Notes: generated by a model from the letters alone, not told the origin. A DNA stretch of 33,206 nt from Tieghemiomyces parasiticus (GCA_027575765.1 JANBPT010000505.1:1-33206); one strand, 5' to 3'. Shown: positions 20,798 through 30,539, counted from the stretch's first letter. Translations and numbers: made by a program.

Positions 20798-23700
20798 CTA
20801 TCGTCGACGAGCGCAATTTCTGCTGCTTTCCTTCTCGCCTGAGGGGCCCGCGGCAATGTTCCCTTCCACGGAACTCTGTGGGTTAGACACCTGAGCGGGG
20901 GATTCGTTGGTTGGCTTACCAGGAGTAGCCTGGTGCGCTACAGGAATGGGTTTCACCGGTCCACCGCCGCTGGGCTGCAATTTCTGCTTGCTTTCCTTGC
21001 CCGACTGCTGGGCAGGAGGGTTGACTGGAGGGTTACTCTGAGGTGTAGGTGCCTGGGTATTTGGCGGTGCAGTGGTAGTGACTTTCACAGGCTCGTTGTC
21101 GCGGCGTTTCGATTTTCGTTTGCGTTTCTTACCCGGCTGCTGGGCAGGAGGGTTGACTGGAGGGTTATTCTGCGGCGTAGGTGCCTGGATATTTGGCGGC
21201 GCAGCGGTAGTCACTTTCACAGGCTCGTTGTCGCGGCGTTTCGATTTTCGTTTGCGTTTCTTACCCGGCTGCTGGGCAGGGGGATTAGCCTGGATCGGTT
21301 TCGAGGCTGGCGCAATTTGAGTATCTGCTTGGGTTGTGGTAGCGGGCTTCACTATTCCACTGGCATTGGGGCGGGCCTTTCGCTTGCGCTTCTTACTCGA
21401 CTTCGAGGTAAGCTGGACGGTCGGAGTAGTTTCTAATGGCGGTATCGACAGGGTTGCCTTGGATCTGGTACTACTGGCTGTCACATTATGTGTCGGGCCT
21501 TGCTTTCCGTTGGAGCGGGTGGGCTGGCTGCTGGGTCCAGGGTGCTGACGCGGGGTTGAAATTGTACAACTCGGCCCTGGGCCGATGCGGGCCGCCGCAC
21601 TTCCCTGCCCTTGTGGGCCGTTACTCGAGGGTGACGGAATGCCCAGGTAGGGTCGTGGTTGGATGAATTGGGAGGCGGCCTCGGATAGGATGCTACCCAC
21701 CTTCGCCAGTGTAGGGGCCTTGGCGGACGCCGAACCGCCGCCCTTGGCAGACGGGGCTGTCAGAGTCTGTAGTAGCGAAGCGCGGCTCGCAGTAGCCTTG
21801 CCCGGCGAGCGACGCTGGACCATGGCCTCGGGTGTCATGTTTGTGTTTGAGGCTGACCGCCTGGCCTGCGTGCCACGCTCAGCCATTGCAGATGCGTGTC
21901 GCGTCGCCGGCCGTCTGGTTTGCTGCGGTGTATCCGACTCGTCTGAGTCTTCGTCATTGCTGTCACTGGATACCGTATCCGACTCGGTCGCCGCATCGGG
22001 CGGGTCAGTCCACGTTCCAAGCTCCTCCTCTTCCATTTCGATAATATCGGCGTCATTAGTAGCTTCGTCAAGATCCTCGTCGTCAGTAAGGTCGTCAGCA
22101 TCCTCCTCGTCAAGTTCGGCGCCAGCCTCGTCGTCCGATGTGTCTACATACTCAGTACTAAGTTGATTCGGGAGGCTGCGCATAGTGGGCGGGGTGAATA
22201 GGCCCAGTTGCATAGCGGTGGCCCGGAAATTCCAATAGGTGACATCGCGCCCCGTGCGCACGAAGTTGAGGTGGTGCCACGAAATTGGGCGTCGCGGGTG
22301 TTGACTGAAGCTCGCCTGAACGAGGGCGACGGCCTCGGGTTCGGTCAGAGGAGCTGGGAGCTGGCGGTCAGTAGCGGCTCGGAGGCCAAGTTCCCTGACA
22401 GCTCGCTTGAACCGGTGGAATCGAACCCCCTTCAGGGTCTTGACGAAGTGTAGGTGCTGCAAGGCCAAGGTATAATCCGGGTGCTCCTCAAAACTGGTCC
22501 GGATAAAGGCTGCGGCTTCGATATTCTCGGCAAGCCGCTGCCTGCAAAACTTGCCAACGTCCAAATGGATAACAGTGATCCGAAACTGACGGTACGAAAC
22601 AGCGCGAATTGCCTGGATGAACCTGAGGTGATGGAAGGATAGAGGCTCGGCGGGATAATTCCGATAACTAGCCCTGATGAATGCGATGTCCTTGGAATCG
22701 GTGAGGGGCGGTGCATCCTCGTCGCCTGCGGTGGCCCGAAGTCCGAGTGTTCTGACGGTTTGTTCAAAGCGACGGAAGCCGACCTCCCTTAACCCTTTGA
22801 CGAAGTGCGCGTGTTGCTGATCTAGGGTGTACTCGGGGTGCTCTGCGAAGCTTGTCTGGAGGAAGGAAACGGCCTGGGAATCGGTGCTGAGGTCCTGCCG
22901 AACGAATCGTCTAAATTGGCCCAATCGGCGGGCGGTCAGGATGAAACGCTGATAAGTCACTTCGCGCACCTCGCGGATGAATTGGGCAAAGTGCCAAGTT
23001 GAGGGGTAGTCTGGGTAGCGCTGGAGATTCTTCTGGATGAAGGTGGTGGCCTCGGGCTCGGTAAGGGGCTGCGGGTCCTCGTTGTCTCCGGCGGCTTGGA
23101 GCCCGAGCCTGTGCGCATTTTGTCTGAACAGATCAAACCCTATCACCCGCATTTCCTTGACGAAGCGCATGTGCTGCTGACCCATGGTATATTCGGGGTG
23201 TTCCGCGAAGCTCGCCCGAATGAAGGCGATGGATTCGTTGTTGTCAACCCTGGGCACTTTATAGCCTAGTTCCTTGGCCTTTGCCCTAAACACGTGGTAG
23301 GCGACGGGACCCACGGCTTTGGTGAACCGCGCGTGGAGGTAACAGATCGACATGTCCGGGCTAAGTTCAAGGTCATTGCGGATGAAGGCCTCGGCCTTGG
23401 CATCGAAAACGGATGAGTGACTGGCAACCTGGTCGGGCGGCGGTGGGTCGGCGGCACCCGGGGCGGGCAGCGTCCACAGTCCCAGTTCCAAAACCTTTTT
23501 CTCGAACGTCCTGAAGCAGACGTAACGCACCCGTCGAATGAACTGGGTGTAGTGTTGGTCGATCGTGTACCCGGGCCGTTTCCTGAACAGTTCTTTGATG
23601 AAGGTGATGGCCTCGGGCCGCAAGAGGGGCCCCTGGTTCAAAGGGTCAATAGAACCATGTTTCTTCAGGTACAGTAAACACTTCTGGACGGTCTTGTAGG

Positions 23701-23830
23701 GTCGGTTGACCTGAAGGGCGATTTCGCCAATGGTGGCGCCTCCTTCCGAGAGGTACAGGATCTCCGCACGTTCCTCGGCATTCATGTGGACGCGCTTACG
23801 CACTTCGGTGACGTAGAGATCGCGGTCCAT
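20798..23830 (-). CDS. Repeat-rich putative DNA-binding protein of unknown function (1010 aa)
   Basis: Intronless, with ATG in context cccaccATGG and a TATA box 100 nt upstream, so the start is well supported. I do not recognise the gene. Residues about 15-70 look like the first helix-turn-helix of Tc1/paired-type DNA-binding regions (AEERAEILYLSEGG, then IGEIA, TVQKCL, GSIDP). Eight ungapped 44-residue repeats follow, with their conserved F at about 77, 149, 203, 264, 323, 384, 442 and an equivalent near 503. The common pattern is [FL]-[IL]-[RQK], P near position 12, H near 20, F-[VI], R-x-V-x-[FY]-x-x-F and a final L-G. The first repeat sits where the second helix-turn-helix of a paired domain would be. 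Residues about 563-635 are strongly acidic. The remainder is Pro/Gln/Ser/Thr-rich with KKRKRK motifs near 816, 860 and 904, probable nuclear localisation signals. No DDE transposase domain is visible. A nuclear DNA-binding role is inference. Confidence 0.85.
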   Translation of the reverse strand: MDRDLYVTEVRKRVHMNAEERAEILYLSEGGATIGEIALQVNRPYKTVQKCLLYLKKHGSIDPLNQGPLLRPEAITFIKELFRKRPGYTIDQHYTQFIRRVRYVCFRTFEKKVLELGLWTLPAPGAADPPPPDQVASHSSVFDAKAEAFIRNDLELSPDMSICYLHARFTKAVGPVAYHVFRAKAKELGYKVPRVDNNESIAFIRASFAEHPEYTMGQQHMRFVKEMRVIGFDLFRQNAHRLGLQAAGDNEDPQPLTEPEATTFIQKNLQRYPDYPSTWHFAQFIREVREVTYQRFILTARRLGQFRRFVRQDLSTDSQAVSFLQTSFAEHPEYTLDQQHAHFVKGLREVGFRRFEQTVRTLGLRATAGDEDAPPLTDSKDIAFIRASYRNYPAEPLSFHHLRFIQAIRAVSYRQFRITVIHLDVGKFCRQRLAENIEAAAFIRTSFEEHPDYTLALQHLHFVKTLKGVRFHRFKRAVRELGLRAATDRQLPAPLTEPEAVALVQASFSQHPRRPISWHHLNFVRTGRDVTYWNFRATAMQLGLFTPPTMRSLPNQLSTEYVDTSDDEAGAELDEEDADDLTDDEDLDEATNDADIIEMEEEELGTWTDPPDAATESDTVSSDSNDEDSDESDTPQQTRRPATRHASAMAERGTQARRSASNTNMTPEAMVQRRSPGKATASRASLLQTLTAPSAKGGGSASAKAPTLAKVGSILSEAASQFIQPRPYLGIPSPSSNGPQGQGSAAARIGPGPSCTISTPRQHPGPSSQPTRSNGKQGPTHNVTASSTRSKATLSIPPLETTPTVQLTSKSSKKRKRKARPNASGIVKPATTTQADTQIAPASKPIQANPPAQQPGKKRKRKSKRRDNEPVKVTTAAPPNIQAPTPQNNPPVNPPAQQPGKKRKRKSKRRDNEPVKVTTTAPPNTQAPTPQSNPPVNPPAQQSGKESKQKLQPSGGGPVKPIPVAHQATPGKPTNESPAQVSNPQSSVEGNIAAGPSGEKESSRNCARRR
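20873..21400 (-). repeat. 132-bp tandem repeat inside the 1010-residue gene (44 codons per unit)
   Basis: Four in-frame units with an exact 132-bp period: equivalent positions 20998, 21130, 21262 and 21394 mark the end of the KKRKRK-coding block. The two central units (21005-21136 and 21137-21268) differ by about seven bases by eye. The outer units are clearly degenerate, one keeping KKRKRK and the other changed to KESKQK. Outer limits are approximate. Confidence 0.9.
21941..22160 (-). other. Acidic low-complexity segment coding region in the 1010-residue gene
   Basis: This part of the reading frame encodes residues about 560-630, dominated by Asp and Glu with Ser/Thr. It separates the helix-turn-helix-like repeats from the basic disordered tail. 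Confidence 0.8.
22174..23610 (-). repeat. Eight 44-residue repeats coded in alternating A and B types
   Basis: Repeats 1, 3, 5 and 7 (type A) share P-x-Y-T, Q-H and an ending E/T-LGL. Repeats 2, 4, 6 and 8 (type B) have an aromatic-H or L-H pair and mostly V-[TS]-Y instead. Starts are spaced about 54-72 residues apart. The DNA copies are diverged, so the duplication is old compared with the 132-bp repeat downstream. Confidence 0.85.
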
Positions 23831-24436
23831 GGTGGGCGAAGGCGAGTGGTAGGCCGCGGGTCTCCAGAATTGTCAACGGGTTAGGGCCGAGGTACCCGAG
23901 GCTAGAAATAGGGGTATAGAAAGAGGTAGACCTATATAAATGAGGCAGCACAGGGCAAGAGGTGGGAATGTCGTTTGGCAATGGACATGCATCTCAGGAG
24001 GCTACTAGAAAAAATGCAACTGGGTAAATGCAGCGCGCACGAGCGCCAGGCTGGAAAAAAATAATATTTATTCAAGCTCTTGTATACCCGAGGGTCTGAC
24101 TGTTGAAGCCACGCCGCAGTAGGTCCAAATTTCATTTGGGTGGAATCTATCAAGCTTGGGGTGCGAAGCACGGTGTGGCTGAAATACTAGGAGGGAAGGG
24201 CCGCATATAGTAGATTATTAATGGGCAATCCTCGATATACGATAATAACTTTTTGCTTGCCCTACAATGGGTCTGCCGGTTAATTCGGCGGCCAAAAGTG
24301 GCGATACGGGGAGGGGGTTTGAAAGGGGTACTAGAAACGGAGATAAAGGGACAAAATCACTTCGCTGGGCCGGGCTTGATGTTGACCGTAGACCGCCTTT
24401 GAAAACGACAAGTACTACGTCGTACATTACAGTATG
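23831..24436. other. Intergenic region between the FUSC-like gene and the 1010-residue gene
   Basis: It contains the promoter of the 1010-residue gene at its left end and the 3' region of the FUSC-like gene at its right end. No further gene is seen. Confidence 0.5.
23933..23940 (-). promoter_or_regulatory. TATA box of the 1010-residue gene
   Basis: In the sense of the gene the sequence reads TTTATATAGG about 103 nt before the ATG, a strong match to the TATA consensus at a plausible distance. Confidence 0.6.
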
Positions 24437-27400
24437 CTACACCGTGCGGTGGGCCTGTAAGTGACGCAATTCTTTGCCGCCATAGCACCCAAACAGCTCA
24501 ACCATACAAGCCCCCAGACTCTCCAGCTCGCGCACAATGTCACCAAAGAGGACGGCTTGGGCGTAGTAGAACAAGTGGTGGACCTCGTATGCCTCATCCT
24601 CGGCGTGACGAGCGCCACCCGGCCCGCCATTAGTTGCCGTGGGACCGGTGGTGGTCGGCAGCTGTTCGGCATTGAGAAACCGACGCTGGTACCGTAACCG
24701 GTGCTGCTGGTCGAGCTGTCGCATCTTCTCGACCAGTTTACGGTGGGCCTGGGTCAGGGGGGGCAGGAACGGCGGAAGGGGCGTCTTGAGTAAACAAGCC
24801 GAGGCCAGGATGTAAAAGTAAAGGAGACTACAGCCGACCATGTTGACACGTTCCCGGCGGCACGGGTGCATGAAGTTTATGGCGAACGCTTCCATGGGCG
24901 AGAGGAACGGGCCACGGTCCCGGCGGCCGAGAGTCTCACCAGTCGAATCGGGCGCCTGCCCAGGGCCCGCACCGCCGCCCGTATGTGAGAGGCCGCTGGG
25001 CGGTGTACTGGTCTGGTGGACGTGGTGGAGGCGACGCAACTGCCACATTTGCTTTGTCACAGCCCCACGCACGGCTACAAACTTGTCCAGGATGACCTGG
25101 CAGCTACGGAACATGCGCTGGTAGACGTGACTCGGGTAAGGACCCTTGAGGCGCGGCTCGTGGGCGGTGTCGTTGAGTAGGACTTGAAGACTGAGTAAAG
25201 CCTTTTGTAGGGATAGCTCCATCTCCATGAACTCGTGTAAGTGGGGTTCCAGCCACTGCTGTTCTTGGGCGTATACGGTGAGACTGGAATGCTGCCAGGG
25301 CGCGTCGTCGTCATCGCTGCTATCAGACCCGGCGGCAGTCGGCTGGCGAGATGGCGGGGGCGGCCGGTGGAGGGTTACCGGACGGGACGCACCGTGGGAG
25401 GCCGGCAGAGTTGCCAAGTCGGCACCCAAGGAGAACGTCGACACCAGTTTATCGTAGAGCAGTGACATGTTGATAAAGAGGTCGGACAGGCCACGGCGTA
25501 CTTCCACGCGGGCTTCAAAGGGCCAGATGTAAATCGTGGCCAGCAGACCCACAACCACGCCAAACAAGACCGCAGTCGTACGATGCATAGCCAGGGATCC
25601 GATGGGCACGTCAGCATCCTCACCGCCTTTGACCTTGTTGTGGAGAACCACCGAGAAAGTGATGAGCGAGTACTGACCGACCTTGGGAAATTTGGAATTG
25701 AGCAGCAGGTGGAAGCCCGGGAGGGTCACCAGAAAGATGGTGACCGGGAATAGGATAGGAAATGGCACTAGGGTGTCGGCAAGGTGGGCCAGAGTGGCGC
25801 GCCAGACGGTGGAGGGGAGTAAAAGATGGTACAAGCCCACGAGCCAGCTCGGAACGGGGAGGTAGGTCTCGTCGCAGAGTAAGAACACCAGGTATGCCAC
25901 AAGGCCCCCGACCACGGTGCCCAGGACGCGGTACACCGAGGTGATATTGGACCCGCCGACGGTGGGTGTCATTACCACGAGGGCCGTGATGGCCGACCAC
26001 TCCCCACGGAATGCGCGGAAGGTGGGGTTCCAGGATTCGACGAAGGCTGGTAGGGCCAGTAGGGTGGCGACGGTGCCAGCCTTGATGGCGTACTTGGTCT
26101 GAAACCAGCGGAACCAGAGAAAGAAGCGCCACAGGCGGTAGCGCACGGCCTGGTCCCGTGTTGCCGGGACGGGGTTGTGCAGGCCCGGCGGGTCCAGTTC
26201 GGAGGCAGGGATGTGCCACTCACGATGCTCCGATGGGGGGCGGAAGAGCCAGCTCAAGAAGTTGCCAACCGCAGAGATCATGAGGCTAGGTCCGTGTCGC
26301 AAGCTTGCGCCGAGAGACCTCTGGGTCGGGGTGCGGACAAAGGCCGGGGCTGCGTCAATCTCAGTGCCGCCTGGCATGCCGGGAGAGCCGCCGGGCTTGA
26401 CGATCAATGAGGCCGGTGAGCAGGGCGACGCAGGCTGGTAGGGATCCACCGGCGTATCACACTCGCAGGGAGCGGCTGGGCCACGGTCAGGTGCGGCCCC
26501 GAGGGGCTCACATCCACCGGCACGGCCCAACCGCGGATGGGCGGCAACGATATTTTCGGTGACGCGTAGTAGGCTGAGAAGTTCGGCGGCGAACTCCTGG
26601 ATGCTGAAGACGAAGAAGTATACGGTGAAGAGGTGTTCGTACGGGTGGGAGCCCAGAGCGGCGTGGGTGGAGGACTCTCGCGACAAGGACGAACCTTCAG
26701 AGCCTTGCATACTATGGGAAAGGCCTTCCTCCGTGGTGTGGCGTAGCGGAGATGGGACTCCGACGTGCGTGCTGGGTCGGCGGCCCACCTCGGGCAATCC
26801 CTCGCTGGGCCGGGGGGAGAGGGATGGGGAAGCGGTACTCGATGACAAAAGCGAAGGGTCGGCCGGCGGGGTGCCGAAGGCCACCCAAAGGGAGGTGAGG
26901 GACGCGCTCGACGGGGGCCGGCCCGTTGGAGTCGGTAGGTTTCCTGCGCTGCTAGCCGGGGGACCAGGTGCGCTGGATGAGGGAACCCCCATTGGCTCGG
27001 GCTGGGAGGTGTACGCGTCGTGCCAGCGGCGCCAGAGCGGACGCCGGTGATACATTTCGGAGAGAGCGTGAGTGTACGCAGCATTAAAGCACTCGAGGTT
27101 GGCGATAAGATGCACCCGCAGCCGGCGGAGGAGGGCGTACGGACAGGGACGGCTACGGTGGATGTCTTCGGCGACCGTACCGGGCCGGACCGCCCGGCCG
27201 CCGCACTGGCGGCAGACGAAGCAGGCTGGGCACCCACCTGCGTCACGGGTGGCCGTAGGGAGGGTGCCGTACGTGGTACCGCGGGCTAAAGGCCGAAGTA
27301 GGGGCTCCCCAAGCTGCCCAGCGTCGCGGACAGCCTGGGAGGTAATCTGTCGGAGCTGACGCCAGAGCTTCGAAGGTAGACGTACCCGCTCAGGGGGTAG

Positions 27401-28954
27401 ACTGGCCGGTTGTGGGGACGACGGCCGGTCGGTCAACTGCTGGCGCACCTCTGCCCACACGGCGGTGTCGTCCGGGCGGGCCTGAAATGAGGCGTCCAGA
27501 ATGGTCCGGATGCTGGAAAACGTCATTTGGCAGCCGTTGGTGAGGGCCACCAGGGTCGGCTGGACGTGGGCGATGAATTCGATGAGCGATACCAGCTCAT
27601 TCTTCTGCCGGGTGGTAAGGATGGCACCCGTGAACGTGGAGGAAGGCGTCACGCCAGTCGGGGTGGGCGGTGGGGTGTCGGCGGTGGTTAGGTCGCGCCG
27701 CATCCAGCGGATCTGGGTGTCGACGCCGCTGTAAATCCCGCCCAGGTGCTGGGAGAGCTGATTGAGGCTCCGTACGGCGCCAGCGTACAGCGATCGCATG
27801 CGCCAGGCGTGGTACTCGGATACCTCTGGACGGGCTTCGTCAAGTGCCTTCTCCAAGGTGGTGAAGCTCTGCCGGTGCTTCTGCAGCAGACCGGCCAGGG
27901 CCGTGGACCGTGTGCGGGCCTCGGGGGTTGGTGAGAGCAGGGCTAGGTGGACGCTGTCCTCGGAAAGACCGTCTGCGCCATTCGGCAACGTTCCGATCGA
28001 CCAGCCGTCCAGAATAAACACGTCCACAATCTCATGGAGCAGGTGCTGGCAAGAGTCTATGGTGCCATGGATACTGCGTTGGAGGCGGGTGTGGGCGCGC
28101 TGCGGCCAGAGGAACCAGCCGATGAGAAATGAGATGACCAGGCCCATGAGCAAGGCCGCCGCGTTATCCTCGGCTCGCTTTGGGTCCACGACACCATCAA
28201 AGTGAACAATGGGCGTCTCTTGGGTGAGCACAATGAGCAGCATGATGTGGGCAATCGAGTTACCCGTGTATATAGCTGGGCGGCCGAGGTTGGCCTTGAC
28301 GTAGGCCAGGACAAAGATGGGGATGAAAATGAACACGACCAGGCTGATGACCTTACTAGTGATGACAAGCCCCTCGTAGGAAACCAGCGCCGTCGCCACG
28401 CAGAGACTCAGATAGCCCAGGACAGCCGAGTATATTAAGCCCAGCACTCCCATGGCGCCGGACTCGATAAAGGCGCCCCGGGAACGCACCGGGTTGAAAA
28501 ACAGCACTGCATTGGCCACCAGGTGCGGCGAGTTGCCGACAATGGCCTGTAGGGCTGGGTGGAACGAGAAGAGCGACGCAATGATAAAGGCGAGGGCGGC
28601 CTTGAGCACGTGGCGGCGGGGCAGTGTTAGAAACGGCGCCCGGGTCGGACCTGGGGTCGGGGTGGCCGCGGCAGGAATGGGCGCAGATGGGGCGGGCGGC
28701 CTTGGGGTCGTCGGCGGAAGGGCAGCAGCGGGAGCGCCCATGTAGGAAGCCGGCCGGTCTAGTTTGGGTCGGGCAGCGCCCAGCTCGTCAGTGGCGTGGA
28801 TCGATCGGGAACGGTGGCCAGTGCCGAAAGCGGGACCAGCCCATGAAACCCGGGCTGACGGGGCAGTGCTGCTACGGGATAGGACCCGGGTAGGGGTGTG
28901 GTCGAATGGCGGCGAGTTGGCATGGTCAGGACCTGGCGAAGGGGGTCGAAGCAT
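24437..28954 (-). CDS. Large FUSC/aromatic acid exporter-like membrane protein (Bre4-like)
   Basis: A 1505-residue protein. The frame runs on to 29254, but that codon is TTG and the first ATG is 28954. Order: a Pro/Ala/Ser-rich N-tail (1-110), a first multi-span membrane module (about 115-285, with LVISFLIGWFLWPQRA at its end), a long soluble section, a second module (about 945-1145, beginning YAIKAGTVATLLALPAF, with WSAITALVVMTPTVGGSN, LGTVVGGLVAY, and closing IYIWPFEARVEVR), then helical cytosolic sequence. Two FUSC-type modules and these motifs match the fungal family that includes yeast Bre4 and resembles bacterial aromatic acid exporters and plant ALMT channels. Function is presumed efflux or anion transport; the substrate is unknown. 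The soluble section holds C575, C578, C581 and C584 in a CxxC-type series. A hydrophobic 33-codon stretch at 24847-24749 precedes a good acceptor (CCCCTGACCCAG) and could be an in-frame intron. Downstream is SUP35, same strand. Confidence 0.85.
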   Translation of the reverse strand: MLRPPSPGPDHANSPPFDHTPTRVLSRSSTAPSARVSWAGPAFGTGHRSRSIHATDELGAARPKLDRPASYMGAPAAALPPTTPRPPAPSAPIPAAATPTPGPTRAPFLTLPRRHVLKAALAFIIASLFSFHPALQAIVGNSPHLVANAVLFFNPVRSRGAFIESGAMGVLGLIYSAVLGYLSLCVATALVSYEGLVITSKVISLVVFIFIPIFVLAYVKANLGRPAIYTGNSIAHIMLLIVLTQETPIVHFDGVVDPKRAEDNAAALLMGLVISFLIGWFLWPQRAHTRLQRSIHGTIDSCQHLLHEIVDVFILDGWSIGTLPNGADGLSEDSVHLALLSPTPEARTRSTALAGLLQKHRQSFTTLEKALDEARPEVSEYHAWRMRSLYAGAVRSLNQLSQHLGGIYSGVDTQIRWMRRDLTTADTPPPTPTGVTPSSTFTGAILTTRQKNELVSLIEFIAHVQPTLVALTNGCQMTFSSIRTILDASFQARPDDTAVWAEVRQQLTDRPSSPQPASLPPERVRLPSKLWRQLRQITSQAVRDAGQLGEPLLRPLARGTTYGTLPTATRDAGGCPACFVCRQCGGRAVRPGTVAEDIHRSRPCPYALLRRLRVHLIANLECFNAAYTHALSEMYHRRPLWRRWHDAYTSQPEPMGVPSSSAPGPPASSAGNLPTPTGRPPSSASLTSLWVAFGTPPADPSLLSSSTASPSLSPRPSEGLPEVGRRPSTHVGVPSPLRHTTEEGLSHSMQGSEGSSLSRESSTHAALGSHPYEHLFTVYFFVFSIQEFAAELLSLLRVTENIVAAHPRLGRAGGCEPLGAAPDRGPAAPCECDTPVDPYQPASPCSPASLIVKPGGSPGMPGGTEIDAAPAFVRTPTQRSLGASLRHGPSLMISAVGNFLSWLFRPPSEHREWHIPASELDPPGLHNPVPATRDQAVRYRLWRFFLWFRWFQTKYAIKAGTVATLLALPAFVESWNPTFRAFRGEWSAITALVVMTPTVGGSNITSVYRVLGTVVGGLVAYLVFLLCDETYLPVPSWLVGLYHLLLPSTVWRATLAHLADTLVPFPILFPVTIFLVTLPGFHLLLNSKFPKVGQYSLITFSVVLHNKVKGGEDADVPIGSLAMHRTTAVLFGVVVGLLATIYIWPFEARVEVRRGLSDLFINMSLLYDKLVSTFSLGADLATLPASHGASRPVTLHRPPPPSRQPTAAGSDSSDDDDAPWQHSSLTVYAQEQQWLEPHLHEFMEMELSLQKALLSLQVLLNDTAHEPRLKGPYPSHVYQRMFRSCQVILDKFVAVRGAVTKQMWQLRRLHHVHQTSTPPSGLSHTGGGAGPGQAPDSTGETLGRRDRGPFLSPMEAFAINFMHPCRRERVNMVGCSLLYFYILASACLLKTPLPPFLPPLTQAHRKLVEKMRQLDQQHRLRYQRRFLNAEQLPTTTGPTATNGGPGGARHAEDEAYEVHHLFYYAQAVLFGDIVRELESLGACMVELFGCYGGKELRHLQAHRTV

Positions 28955-30539
28955 AATGGTGTCAGGCGGTGGTGCTGGACGAAATTGGCCTGGACTTTGG
29001 TAGCCGACGAAAGGGCAGGAGAGGCTATCGGTACAGCGGTGAATGTGCAGGGTCAAGGTCGCAGTGGGAGGGGGGAACGTCGCTACAGTTGTGCCAGAAA
29101 GCTGTACTGCGGCGAAAGGATAGGGTGGCACAAGTGTATTATCCAGGGTGTCCGGACGAGCGGCAGACAAACGGTCGATAAAAAAGGGCAAGTAAGCTAA
29201 TGAGACTCTGGGGGGGGGAAGAAAAGCATTTGCTTCTTGGATAGTCGGCCCCAAGGTGGCCGCATAAAGGCTTATCTGTAGTCTCTACTGCCCTAAAAGA
29301 TCCCTTTGGTTGTGAGCCGAGGACATGTATTTTCCGAGCAAGCAGGTTGGCTAGCACAAGAGGGCCTGATGGCTACCAGCTCCGCAAATGACGGAACCGA
29401 CACGGTCCATCCAATCATTCGTGTGGAATCTGATACCTGCCCCTCGCAGCTACCACGCCTACCGCAAACCTTATTTCCTAATTTATCCAGCGGGCCTACC
29501 CAGCGGTGGCCTTGAGCGCTACATTCGGACGACTTACTAACCGCTAATCCCCTTGCTTCCCACTGTAAAAGGCGCCTAAAAGGCACTGGTCCCTTCGGTC
29601 AGTTAATGAGAGCGTTAACTTGCCCACTATGGGCGACAACACTATCCAGGCTGAATTAGTTCCTGATTAGGCGGGAAGGCGAGGGACAAGGGGCTGAATC
29701 CCATGGGCGCGCACGGATTTAACAGTGTGGTAGGGGATCGGGGAAGCAAGCCAGGAGGCCCTCGGTAGGAGTAATTACCAGCACTTAAAGTAGCCCCAAT
29801 GTGAAGTATATGTGGACTGTGATGGCCGCTAAATTAGCTGTGATCATGGGAACGCCAAGGTGGCGGCCATGACGTACGAACCTACGGCTACATGATGTTC
29901 CCCACCACTGGTGATCAACTAACTCGACAGCCCCGGAAGGGGTTGGGCAGGGATTGGTATTATATTAAGTAGTGCATTGGAAGTGGGGGCCGATAAGACT
30001 ACACTGGTGCGGCGCCCCCCGTCTCACCCGACTGTGCAATCTATCCCTGTGACTGATGTTGCCACGGAGAACGCACCTGCTGAGTGGTCCGCCGCAGCTT
30101 GTTGCGTACCATGAAAGCATGTCGATGATGGTGATGCTTCTTTGGAAAGGACAAGCGTTGGCCCATACCCCTCTAGCATGGGGTGGTGGAGTATAGGGAG
30201 GCTGGGCCGTGACGTCCACCATAATTAGGGATATATCTGAGTCCCGACCAGGCCATGTGCTTTGACCACGACCGATAGCATTGAGAAGAGGGCCTCGCAA
30301 TCGAAGTCTCAAACAGCGCCCCGGATTAGCCGACTGGCATTTATTGCATAAAAAACATGGTTGCAAAGAAAGTAATGAAATATGTAAACTATTGGACTTA
30401 GCCGGCCGGGAAAATGGCCTTCAACCAAGACAAGAAGTGTGTGGGGGGGGGATGGAGGAGTGCAGCCCAGACCGTTCTTTCCACAGGCTCCCCTCCCCCT
30501 CCTCTGATGGCTTGGACGGCTGATTTCCACGCCAACACC
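28955..30539. other. Intergenic region between SUP35 and the FUSC-like gene
   Basis: No supported gene. It includes the promoter of the FUSC-like gene, a G9 run near 29210-29218 and a G8 run near 30439, and the 3' end of SUP35. A 133-codon frame on the minus strand (30366-29965) starts at TTG and shows no family pattern. Confidence 0.5.
30340..30345 (-). terminator. AATAAA polyadenylation signal candidate for SUP35
   Basis: AATAAA in the sense of SUP35, about 195 nt past its stop codon. It is the only canonical hexamer noticed in that interval. Confidence 0.4.

Noticed and set aside
28955..29254. Hundred-codon N-terminal extension of the FUSC-like protein
   Set aside because: The frame begins with TTG at 29254 and contains no ATG before 28954.
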